From Alphaproteobacteria bacterium (GTDB taxonomy: Bacteria; Pseudomonadota; Alphaproteobacteria; CACIAM-22H2), in assembly GCA_016869415.1 (NCBI GenBank), contig VGEI01000228.1, positions 1 through 6,191 of the forward strand: a stretch of 6,191 bases of DNA, written 5' to 3'. The position numbers and the translations under genes are program-made. The first letter of the stretch is position 1. Every line of letters begins with the position of its first letter. Below the pieces are notes generated by a model. That model did not search any database. It had not been told where the DNA came from and saw only the letters and a program-made list of their open reading frames with translations. Below are positions 1-5,436 of the stretch, piece after piece.

Positions 1-135
1 GCGAATGTCCTGGTCGGTGAACACCGCGGCGATGCGCAGCTTCGGCTTGGCCTGGGCGAAGACGGACGGCGCCGACAGGATGGCGGCGGAAGCGGCGCCG
101 GCAGCGAGCACGGAGCGACGGGTGATCGAGGGCAT
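1..135 (-). CDS. Secreted substrate-binding-type protein, N-terminal fragment (runs off left edge)
   Basis: Only the first 45 codons are present. The start is the ATG at 135-133, preceded by a near-perfect Shine-Dalgarno AAGGAGG (146-140 on the minus strand) four bases upstream. The N-terminus is a signal peptide with a twin-arginine motif (TRRSVL, residues 5-10), an Ala-rich hydrophobic stretch (about 11-24) and an AxA-like cleavage region near SVFAQA (residues 23-28). The mature protein then begins KPKLRIAAVFTDQDIR, a first beta-strand typical of periplasmic binding proteins. This fits the solute receptor of an ABC (for example BMP/PnrA-like) or TRAP uptake system, but 16 mature residues do not settle the family. 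It lies downstream of the TetR gene, with its own promoter and a probable operator, so it is probably the first gene of a regulated transport operon. That a secreted protein is encoded is fairly sure; its family and ligand are inference. Confidence 0.65.
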   Translation of the reverse strand, partial: MPSITRRSVLAAGAASAAILSAPSVFAQAKPKLRIAAVFTDQDIR

Positions 136-184
136 GGTTCCTCCTTGGATCGGTTCGTTAACGGCCGGGCGGGGTGTTCGCCGT

Positions 185-212
185 ATGATGTACTAAATAG
201 TTAGTCTGTCAA
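185..212 (-). promoter_or_regulatory. Sigma-70-type promoter for the substrate-binding protein gene
   Basis: On the minus strand there is a perfect -35 hexamer TTGACA (212-207), a 16-base spacer, and CATCAT (190-185), which matches the -10 consensus at four of six positions. Transcription would start near 178, about 40 bases before the ATG at 135. The stretch is AT-rich compared with its surroundings. The location between the TetR stop (240) and the next start fits a dedicated promoter. The -10 is imperfect, so the exact hexamer is less sure than the -35. Confidence 0.6.
192..205. promoter_or_regulatory. Probable TetR-family operator (ACTAA-N4-TTAGT inverted repeat)
   Basis: A perfect inverted repeat with 5-base arms (192-196 and 201-205) and a 4-base centre lies wholly within the -35/-10 spacer of the preceding promoter. 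Bound there, a dimeric repressor would block RNA polymerase. TetR-family proteins generally bind palindromes of about this size, and a TetR gene ends only 35 bases away, so it is the obvious candidate ligand. The repeat is seen directly; the assignment to that regulator is inference. I found no second ACTAA-N4-TTAGT copy in the divergent region 2711-2812. Confidence 0.6.
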
Positions 213-239
213 CACAAGCCGAACAGAGGCGGGGCCTGG

Positions 240-890
240 CTACTTGCGAACAAAGCTGAGGATCGTCTCTACGGCAGTCTGGCGGCGCGCCGCCAGAACG
301 GGCGCGGAGCCGAGGTCGCGCTTGAAGATGATCGAGAAGGTGTAGCGGTTGGAGACGTTGAACAGGCAGAGCGCGCTGATCGTCCAGTGCAGCTCGACCG
401 GGTCGATGCCGTCGCGGAAGACATCGGCTTTGCGTCCGCGCTCATAGAGGCTGCGCACTGACTGGATGGCCGGCAGGTTGAGCTTCTGGATGATCGTCGA
501 CTGCCCGATGAACTCGCCGCGATGCATGTTCTCGTTCATCACCAGCCGCGCGAAATCCGGATTGGCCAGGTGATAGTCGAAGGTCGAACGGACGAGCTGG
601 GCCAACCCCTCGTCGGGGGAGAGATGGTCGACCTTGAGCTCGCCCTCGATGTTGCGGATGTGACGGTAGGCCTCCTCCAGCACGGCGAGGTAGAGGCCCT
701 CCTTGCTGCCGAAGTAGTAGTAGATCATCCGCTTGCTGGTCTTGGTGCGCGCGGCGATTTCGTCGACGCGCGCCCCGCTCAGGCCGTTCTCGGCGAATTC
801 ATGGGTGGCGACCGTGACGATGTCGCGTTTGGTCCGCTCGGGGTCGTTGGTGCGCTGGGACGCTCCGCGCTTCTTCTGGCCTGTGCTCAT
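240..890 (-). CDS. TetR/AcrR-family transcriptional repressor
   Basis: This 216-residue protein has the usual TetR length. Residues about 19-66 form the N-terminal DNA-binding domain: a first helix after PERTKRDIV, then GLSGARVDEIAARTKTSKR and the recognition helix with the hallmark MIYYYFGSKEGLY (55-67). The remainder (about 70-216) is the helical ligand-binding and dimerisation domain; the stretch FARLVMNENMHRGEFI (113-128) resembles the C-terminal domain of TetR proteins that control aromatic or nicotinate catabolism. The inducer cannot be read. The ATG at 890 lies 12 bases after the dioxygenase stop and has no clear Shine-Dalgarno, so translation may be coupled to the upstream gene. The regulator is thus the last gene of the dehydrogenase-dioxygenase operon. 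Its likely target is the inverted repeat at 192-205. The family call is secure; target and ligand are inferred. Confidence 0.93.
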   Translation of the reverse strand: MSTGQKKRGASQRTNDPERTKRDIVTVATHEFAENGLSGARVDEIAARTKTSKRMIYYYFGSKEGLYLAVLEEAYRHIRNIEGELKVDHLSPDEGLAQLVRSTFDYHLANPDFARLVMNENMHRGEFIGQSTIIQKLNLPAIQSVRSLYERGRKADVFRDGIDPVELHWTISALCLFNVSNRYTFSIIFKRDLGSAPVLAARRQTAVETILSFVRK

Positions 891-902
891 TCGGTCGGCG
901 GC

Positions 903-1796
903 CTACTTGATCGGAGGGCGGGGCAGCTTCGCCTCCCCCGGCTCCATGACGAAGGTATAGTGGAGCGTGTACCACGGCGTGCCGGCATCCGGCACGGTCG
1001 GATGCGGCTCGTGGTGCGGCACGAAATTCCCGACCAGAGCCCTGGTCACGCCGAACTGCGTATCGCTCTCGAGGTTGGGATCGTCGCCGGCATAGACCTG
1101 GGAGATCAGGGTCTTCAAGCCGGGCTTGAAGATCAGCGCATGAACGTGCGCCGGCCGGAAGGGGTGGCGCTTCTGCAGCTTCAGCAGATTGCCCACCACG
1201 CCATCGGTGGGAATGGGATAGCCCGCCGGCTTGACCGAGCGGAACCAGAAGCGGCCTTGCGCATCGGTGATGAACTTGCCGCGCAGATTCATCTCGACCT
1301 GGCTGTCGTCCTGGTTCTCGTAGTAGCCGGCAGGCGAGGACTGCCAGATATCGACCTCCGCCCCGGCTACCGGTTGCTTCTTCTGATCAACCACCTGCGC
1401 AGTCATGAACAGCACCGGGCCGGGTGTGGGTGAACGGACAATCGAATCTCCGTTCGACATGCGGGGCGAGTTGAGCCGCCAGAAGGGCCCCAGCAGGTTC
1501 TGCGAGGTCTCGCTCGTGCCGTTGTTGCCGTTGTTGAGCAGGCAGACCAGTGACGAGACGCCCAGCGACCCCGCCATGAGCACCACCTCGTTATGCGTGT
1601 CGGTGGTGAGCTGGCCCAGGCGCGCGACGATCGCCGCCGCCGTGCGGAATTCCTCCTCGCTGAGCCGCACCTCGCGGACGAATTCGTGCAGGTGCCTGAC
1701 CAGCGCTACCATGATCTCGCGCAGGCGCGGATCCTCGGTCTGCTCCATCACCCGGAGCACCTGCTCGCTCAGTTCCTGCTGATTGCCGACGATCAT
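903..1796 (-). CDS. Intradiol ring-cleavage dioxygenase (catechol/hydroxyquinol 1,2-dioxygenase family)
   Basis: This is a 297-residue cytoplasmic non-haem Fe(III) enzyme of the family that cleaves catechol-type rings between the two hydroxyls to give cis,cis-muconates. An N-terminal helical dioxygenase domain (about 20-95), the dimerisation part of catechol and hydroxyquinol 1,2-dioxygenases, precedes the catalytic beta-sandwich (about 100-290). All four iron ligands align with the Acinetobacter catechol enzyme: Tyr159 (in GYY), Tyr193 (in AGYPIP), His217 and His219 (in RPAHVHA). The usual active-site Arg214 and Gln233 are also present. FGVTRALVGNFV (248-259) and the WYTLHYTFV end resemble hydroxyquinol rather than protocatechuate enzymes, but the exact substrate is uncertain. 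The ATG at 1796 is two bases after the dehydrogenase stop, which suggests translational coupling. The frame is open far upstream inside the dehydrogenase gene, but that part does not belong to the family. Confidence 0.92.
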   Translation of the reverse strand: MIVGNQQELSEQVLRVMEQTEDPRLREIMVALVRHLHEFVREVRLSEEEFRTAAAIVARLGQLTTDTHNEVVLMAGSLGVSSLVCLLNNGNNGTSETSQNLLGPFWRLNSPRMSNGDSIVRSPTPGPVLFMTAQVVDQKKQPVAGAEVDIWQSSPAGYYENQDDSQVEMNLRGKFITDAQGRFWFRSVKPAGYPIPTDGVVGNLLKLQKRHPFRPAHVHALIFKPGLKTLISQVYAGDDPNLESDTQFGVTRALVGNFVPHHEPHPTVPDAGTPWYTLHYTFVMEPGEAKLPRPPIK

Positions 1797-1798
1797 CC

Positions 1799-2710
1799 CT
1801 AGCCCCGGATCTCGACGCCCGCCCAGTCCTCGACCACCCGGGCGATCTCCGTGAAATCGGAGTCCGGCCCCAGCCGGGCCTGGGTGATGGCCAGGATCTG
1901 CCGCACTGCAGCCCCCACGACCATCGGCACGCCGATGGCCTCGGCCTCGTCGACGCACATGCGCACGTCCTTGTAGGACAGGCCGGTGGCGAAGCCCCAG
2001 TCGAATTTGCCGGTGAGGATCGACTTGGGAAATTTGTCGAGCGTGGCGCTGTTGCGACCGCTGCTGACGTTGATGATGTCGATCATCGTGCGCGCGTCGA
2101 TGCCGGCTTTGACCGCCATGGCCATGGCCTCGGCCGAGACGGCGATGGCCGCTGCGCCCAGCAGGTTGTTGGCCAGCTTCGCCGACTGGCCGAGGCCCGG
2201 CTTCTCGCCGACGAAGAACAGCTTGCCGAAATTCTTGAGGACCGGCTCGATGGTCGGATAGACCGACTTGAGGCACGACACCATGACCGACAGCGTGCCG
2301 GCCTTGGCGCCGGCGACGCCGCCGCTCACCGGCGCGTCAACCCAGGCGATGTTTTTCCCCGCCAGACCGGCGGCGGCCACGGCCGCGGCCCGCGGTCCGG
2401 TAGTCGAGAGGTCGATCACCGTTTGTACCATCGGCCCGTGGATCAGCCCATGCTCACCCAGGGTCACGCTCTGCACGATATCGGGCATCGGCAGGCTGAG
2501 AAGCACGGTCGCAGCGCTCGCCGCCACATCGGCTGGCGAGGCGGCTGTTCGGGCGCCGCGCGCCACCAGGGGCGCTAGCGCCTTGGGACTGGTGTCGAAG
2601 ACGCACAGCGCATAGCCGGCATCGAGCAGCCGCGAGGCCATCGGCCCACCCATCCGCCCGACGCCGACGAAGCCCAGCGTCGTCTGGCCTCTCCCCTTCT
2701 GACCCGACAT
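1799..2710 (-). CDS. NAD(P)-dependent beta-hydroxyacid dehydrogenase (6-phosphogluconate dehydrogenase-like)
   Basis: This 303-residue protein belongs to the 3-hydroxyisobutyrate / tartronate semialdehyde reductase family, which interconverts beta-hydroxy acids and their oxo forms. The Rossmann domain starts with GFVGVGRMGGPMA, giving G16-x-G18-x-x-G21. The substrate motif DAPVSGG (125-131) carries Ser129. The C-terminal helical domain contains KLANN with the catalytic Lys178, plus SYKD (245-248) with the second conserved Lys247. All key residues are intact and the length is normal. The ATG at 2710 has GGAGG about nine bases upstream. Asp39 at the end of the second strand (VFDTS) would favour NAD over NADP; that is an inference. 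It is the first gene of the operon with the dioxygenase and the TetR gene, and probably oxidises or reduces an intermediate of the same pathway. The frame stays open for some 900 bases upstream, but that is antisense to the hydrolase gene and has no family similarity. Confidence 0.92.
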   Translation of the reverse strand: MSGQKGRGQTTLGFVGVGRMGGPMASRLLDAGYALCVFDTSPKALAPLVARGARTAASPADVAASAATVLLSLPMPDIVQSVTLGEHGLIHGPMVQTVIDLSTTGPRAAAVAAAGLAGKNIAWVDAPVSGGVAGAKAGTLSVMVSCLKSVYPTIEPVLKNFGKLFFVGEKPGLGQSAKLANNLLGAAAIAVSAEAMAMAVKAGIDARTMIDIINVSSGRNSATLDKFPKSILTGKFDWGFATGLSYKDVRMCVDEAEAIGVPMVVGAAVRQILAITQARLGPDSDFTEIARVVEDWAGVEIRG

Positions 2711-2812
2711 TGATGCAACCCTCCCATGCTTGCCGGCCAGACTAGCAGAAAGGGCGCGAACCGCACTCGACCGCTGGTCTATGATCCCGTCCGAGAACAC
2801 GCCGGGAAGGAC
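2711..2812. promoter_or_regulatory. Divergent intergenic region between the two operons
   Basis: These 102 bases separate the starts of the minus-strand dehydrogenase operon and the plus-strand hydrolase-transporter pair, so both promoters should lie here. On the plus strand TATGAT (2780-2785) matches the -10 consensus at five of six positions and is about 27 bases before the hydrolase ATG, but no convincing -35 stands 16-18 bases upstream. For the minus strand no good promoter pair is visible. There is no copy of the ACTAA-N4-TTAGT repeat, so control by the local TetR protein is not supported here by sequence. Confidence 0.4.
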
Positions 2813-3634
2813 ATGGTCGCACTGCCCAACTATGAGGTTTACGCGATCCGCTACGCCACGCGCGACGGCACGCGGGCCGAGCATTTCATCGGCGGCGATC
2901 CCCATGACACGCCGATGCCCATGGATTATTTCATCTGGGTGATCGTGGGTGCCGGCCGGCACTACGTCGTCGATCTCGGCTACACGGCCGAGATGGCCGC
3001 CCAGCGCAAGCGGCAGTTCCTGCGCTGCCCGGCTGAGTCCCTCGGCCTCCTCGGACTCAGCGCCGAGACGACGGAGGACGTGATCCTCACTCACCTGCAC
3101 TACGACCATGTCGGCAACGCCCACAAATTCCCCAAGGCGCGCTTCCATCTCCAGGACAAGGAGATGACCTACGCCACCGGGCGGCACATGCGTTATCCGT
3201 TCTTCGCCGGCGGCTTCGAGTGCGAGGACGTCGTCGGTATGGTGCGGCTCAACTTCAAGGGCCGGGTCGAGTTCCACGACGGCGAGGCCGAGCTGGCGCC
3301 CGGGATCTCGCTGCACCGCATGGGCGGCCATACCGCCGGGCTCCAGGTCGTGCGCGTGCACACCCAGCGCGGCTGGATGGTGCTGGCCTCCGACGCCAGC
3401 CACTATTACGAGCACTTCCAGAAGAACCGGCTGTTCACCATCGCCTACCGGCTCGACGACATGATCCAGGCCTACCGCAAGATCGAGCGCCTTGCGGCCT
3501 CGCCGGATCACATCATCCCCGGCCACGATCCGCTGGTCATGCAGCTCTACCCGGCGCCGACGCCCCAGCTCGCGGGCATCGTCGCCCGGCTCGATGTCGA
3601 GCCGCGCCAAGGAACAATGCACAGTGGCACCTGA
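2813..3634 (+). CDS. Metallo-beta-lactamase-fold hydrolase, N-acyl homoserine lactonase-like
   Basis: This 273-residue protein carries the full dinuclear zinc site of the AiiA/AttM-type lactonase branch: THLHYDHVG (His94, His96, Asp98, His99), His173 in GGHTAGL, Asp194 in ASDASHY and His238 in PGHDP. There is no signal peptide, so it should be cytoplasmic. The branch hydrolyses lactone rings. Its members are often labelled quorum-quenching lactonases, yet the setting beside a dioxygenase, a dehydrogenase and a transporter suggests a catabolic lactone or ester substrate instead; this is inference. I chose the ATG at 2813, with GGGAAGG just before it, because family similarity begins at ALPNYEVYAIRYATRDG. 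An in-frame ATG at 2726 would add 29 unlike residues. Its end overlaps the MFS gene by 11 bases, so the two are probably co-transcribed and translationally coupled. Confidence 0.88.
   Translation: MVALPNYEVYAIRYATRDGTRAEHFIGGDPHDTPMPMDYFIWVIVGAGRHYVVDLGYTAEMAAQRKRQFLRCPAESLGLLGLSAETTEDVILTHLHYDHVGNAHKFPKARFHLQDKEMTYATGRHMRYPFFAGGFECEDVVGMVRLNFKGRVEFHDGEAELAPGISLHRMGGHTAGLQVVRVHTQRGWMVLASDASHYYEHFQKNRLFTIAYRLDDMIQAYRKIERLAASPDHIIPGHDPLVMQLYPAPTPQLAGIVARLDVEPRQGTMHSGT
3609..3613 (+). promoter_or_regulatory. Ribosome binding site that decides the MFS start
   Basis: AAGGA stands ten bases before an in-frame GTG at 3624-3626, inside the 3' end of the hydrolase gene. The other candidate start, ATG at 3594, has no purine-rich site before it and would add ten hydrophilic residues. 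This favours the GTG, although the spacing is at the long end. Confidence 0.5.
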
Positions 3635-4859
3635 CTCGTCGTCAATCGAAACCCCCTATTCCTGGGTCCGCCTCGTCACCTCGATCACCCTCAGCACCCT
3701 AGGCTGTGTCGGCCTATGGTCGCTGGTCGTCGCATTGCCGGCCGTGCAGGTAGATTTCGGCGTCGGACGCGGTGGAGCCTCGCTGCCTTACACATTGACT
3801 GCCATGGGTTTCATGGTCGGCGGCATCGCGGTCGGGCGGCTGGCCGACCGTTTCGGCATCCTGCCGCCCTTCGTCGGCGGCACGATCCTGATGAGTTTCG
3901 GATACATCGCGACGGCCTTCGCGCCCAATCTCACTACCTTCGCGCTGATCTCCGGCGTCACCATCGGCCTTGGCAGTTCGGCGAGTTTCGCGCCGATCGT
4001 GGCGGACGTTTCTCTCTGGTTTGATCGCAATCGCGGCCTTGCCATGTCCTTCGCCGCGGGCGGCAGCTACGTCTCCGGCGTATTCTGGCCGCCGATCCTC
4101 GAGCACTTCATCTCCAGCGTCGGCTGGCGCCAGACGCATATCGGTATCGGCGTGTTCTGCCTCGCCACCATGCTGCCGCTGGCCCTCGTGCTGCGGCGCC
4201 GTCCGCTGGCCCAGAAGCCGGCGGCCGAGGCGGCCAGCACCGGCAACGCCAACGACGCCATCGGGCTGCCACCCAATGTGACGCACGGCCTGCTGACCTT
4301 TGCCGGCCTGTGCTGCTGCGTCGCCATGTCGATGCCGCAGGTCCACCTTGTCGCCTGGTGCGTCGACCTGGGCTACGGTCCGGCGCGCGGCGCCGAGATG
4401 CTGTCTCTGATGCTCGGCTTCGGCGTCGCCAGCCGGCTTATCTTTGGCTGGGTGCTCAATCGCATCGGCGGCCTGCCGACCTTGCTGCTCAGCTCGATCC
4501 TGCAGGCCATCGCTCTCGCTCTCTATCTGCCGTTCGACGGGCTGGTCTCCCTCTACGTCATCTCGGCCGTCTTCGGCCTGGTGCAGGGCGGCATCGTGCC
4601 GAGCTACGCCGTGATCGTGCGCGAGCTTTTTCCGGCCAACGAAGCGGGGTTCCGCGTCAGCCTATCGATCTCGACCACGCTCGCCGGCATGGCCCTGGGC
4701 GGCTGGCTCTCCGGCGCTATCTACGACTGGACCGGCTCCTATTCCGCCGCGCTGATCAACGGCATCGGCTGGAATTTGGTGAACATCGCCATCGCCTTCT
4801 GGCTTCTGCAGCGCATGCGCGGACGCCGCCGCCCGGCTCTGGCCTCGTCGACTGCCTAA
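3624..4859 (+). CDS. Major facilitator superfamily transporter, 12 membrane helices
   Basis: From the GTG at 3624 the protein has 411 residues, the usual MFS size. Two blocks of about six hydrophobic helices (about 17-190 and 220-397) are separated by a hydrophilic cytoplasmic loop (about 191-218: RRRP, then Ala-, Asn- and Pro-rich). The MFS signature in the loop between helices 2 and 3 is GRLADRFG (71-78), and a related element, GWVLNRIGG (275-283), stands at the equivalent place in the second half. The C-terminus is short and basic (RMRGRRRP). It resembles the organic-anion/monocarboxylate-like group often found beside catabolic genes, so uptake of an aromatic or organic acid is a fair guess, but direction and substrate are not visible. 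The start overlaps the hydrolase stop by 11 bases. An ATG at 3594 is the alternative start. No T-rich terminator follows the stop in the 36-base convergent gap to 4896. Confidence 0.9.
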   Translation: MAPDSSSIETPYSWVRLVTSITLSTLGCVGLWSLVVALPAVQVDFGVGRGGASLPYTLTAMGFMVGGIAVGRLADRFGILPPFVGGTILMSFGYIATAFAPNLTTFALISGVTIGLGSSASFAPIVADVSLWFDRNRGLAMSFAAGGSYVSGVFWPPILEHFISSVGWRQTHIGIGVFCLATMLPLALVLRRRPLAQKPAAEAASTGNANDAIGLPPNVTHGLLTFAGLCCCVAMSMPQVHLVAWCVDLGYGPARGAEMLSLMLGFGVASRLIFGWVLNRIGGLPTLLLSSILQAIALALYLPFDGLVSLYVISAVFGLVQGGIVPSYAVIVRELFPANEAGFRVSLSISTTLAGMALGGWLSGAIYDWTGSYSAALINGIGWNLVNIAIAFWLLQRMRGRRRPALASSTA

Positions 4860-4895
4860 GACCTTGCGGTGGAGCCGGTATCCCCGGCCAGTCGG

Positions 4896-5363
4896 TTACG
4901 CCCTGTCGATCCGCGCCGCGTAGCAGCCTGCCGCCGCGTAGTGGGCGTGGATGTATTGCGCCCGCGGATCGGCGAAGAGCCGCTTGATCGCCACCTCCAG
5001 CTCACGCCCCTAGGTCAACTCCCACGCCACGGCCATGCCGCCAGCGTCGAAGGCGCGCACCGCCAGGGTGCGGATGCGTAGCTGCTCGGGTACGCGATCT
5101 ACGGCATCATACCGCTCCTCACCCTCGCGCACGTAGACGGCGTAGCGCATGCGATAGGGCGAGGCGACAGCATGGTGCTCGTAGTTGGCCAGGATCAGGC
5201 GATCGCCGGGTTTCGAGTCCGTCAGGCTGACACGGCAGGGATAGCCGGGCTGGCGATCATCGGCGATGCGCCTGATGGCGCCGCGCGCCGCGAGTTCCTC
5301 GTCGGACAGGGTAAAGAGCGGCTGGAACGCCTCGGCCGGCAAGCCGATGATGCGGAAAGGCAT
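4896..5363 (-). pseudogene. DUF1203 family gene interrupted by an in-frame TAG
   Basis: The ATG at 5363 has a good AAGGAG site eight bases upstream. The reading frame encodes a DUF1203 protein (MPFRIIGLPAEAF at the start, then GYPCRVSLTDSKPGD and SPYRMRYAVYVREG). Codon 118 is TAG (5012-5010), right after WELT. Beyond it the same frame continues for 37 codons to TAA (4898-4896) and encodes the conserved end of the family, RLFADPRAQYIHAHYAAAGC followed by YAARIDRA. Without the TAG the protein would have 155 residues, the normal family length. The simplest reading is a single substitution from GAG or CAG, either a recent nonsense mutation or a sequencing error. If real, the 117-residue product lacks the conserved C-terminal His/Cys segment. 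The family has no known function. It lies 73 bases downstream of the SMP-30-like gene and may be co-transcribed with it. Confidence 0.85.
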
Positions 5364-5436
5364 AGCGGGTCTCCTTCGACGCGCCTACTCTGCACGCCGC
5401 CGGCCGGTGGATCGACCCGGTTCTTGCGGTCTTTTT

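Noticed and set aside
522..1433. Long plus-strand open frame opposite the TetR and dioxygenase genes
   Set aside because: It is a shadow of two well-supported minus-strand genes and shows no recognisable domain.
1797..2276. Upstream extension of the dioxygenase frame into the dehydrogenase gene
   Set aside because: The added residues are Arg/Gly/His-rich shadow sequence of the dehydrogenase. The dioxygenase family N-terminus begins near the ATG at 1796.
2711..3622. Minus-strand frame continuous with the dehydrogenase, antisense to the hydrolase gene, giving a 607-residue open frame
   Set aside because: It lacks family similarity and membrane or domain features. The dehydrogenase has a well-placed start and ribosome binding site at 2710, and the opposite strand carries a clear hydrolase. 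Long antisense frames are expected at this GC content.
3714..4346. Minus-strand open frame opposite the MFS gene
   Set aside because: The composition (Arg, Gly, Asp, His-rich) is typical of antisense translation of a membrane protein gene, and the MFS reading is unambiguous.
4874..4888. GCCGG-TATCC-CCGGC hairpin in the convergent gap between the MFS and DUF1203 genes
   Set aside because: The stem is only five base pairs and no T-tract follows on either strand, so it is not a convincing intrinsic terminator.
4310..4987. Plus-strand open frame covering the MFS 3' half and the following gap
   Set aside because: It is an Arg/Ala-rich out-of-frame reading of the MFS gene with no domain.
5010..5012. 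TAG read as pyrrolysine or other recoding in the DUF1203 gene
   Set aside because: Amber recoding by pyrrolysine is not expected in an alphaproteobacterium. A point mutation or base error is far simpler.
5397..5410. Near-palindrome CCGCCGGCCGGTGG between the SMP-30-like and DUF1203 genes
   Set aside because: Such GC palindromes arise easily at this base composition. It has no loop of normal size beyond GGCC and no T-run, so neither operator nor terminator is supported.
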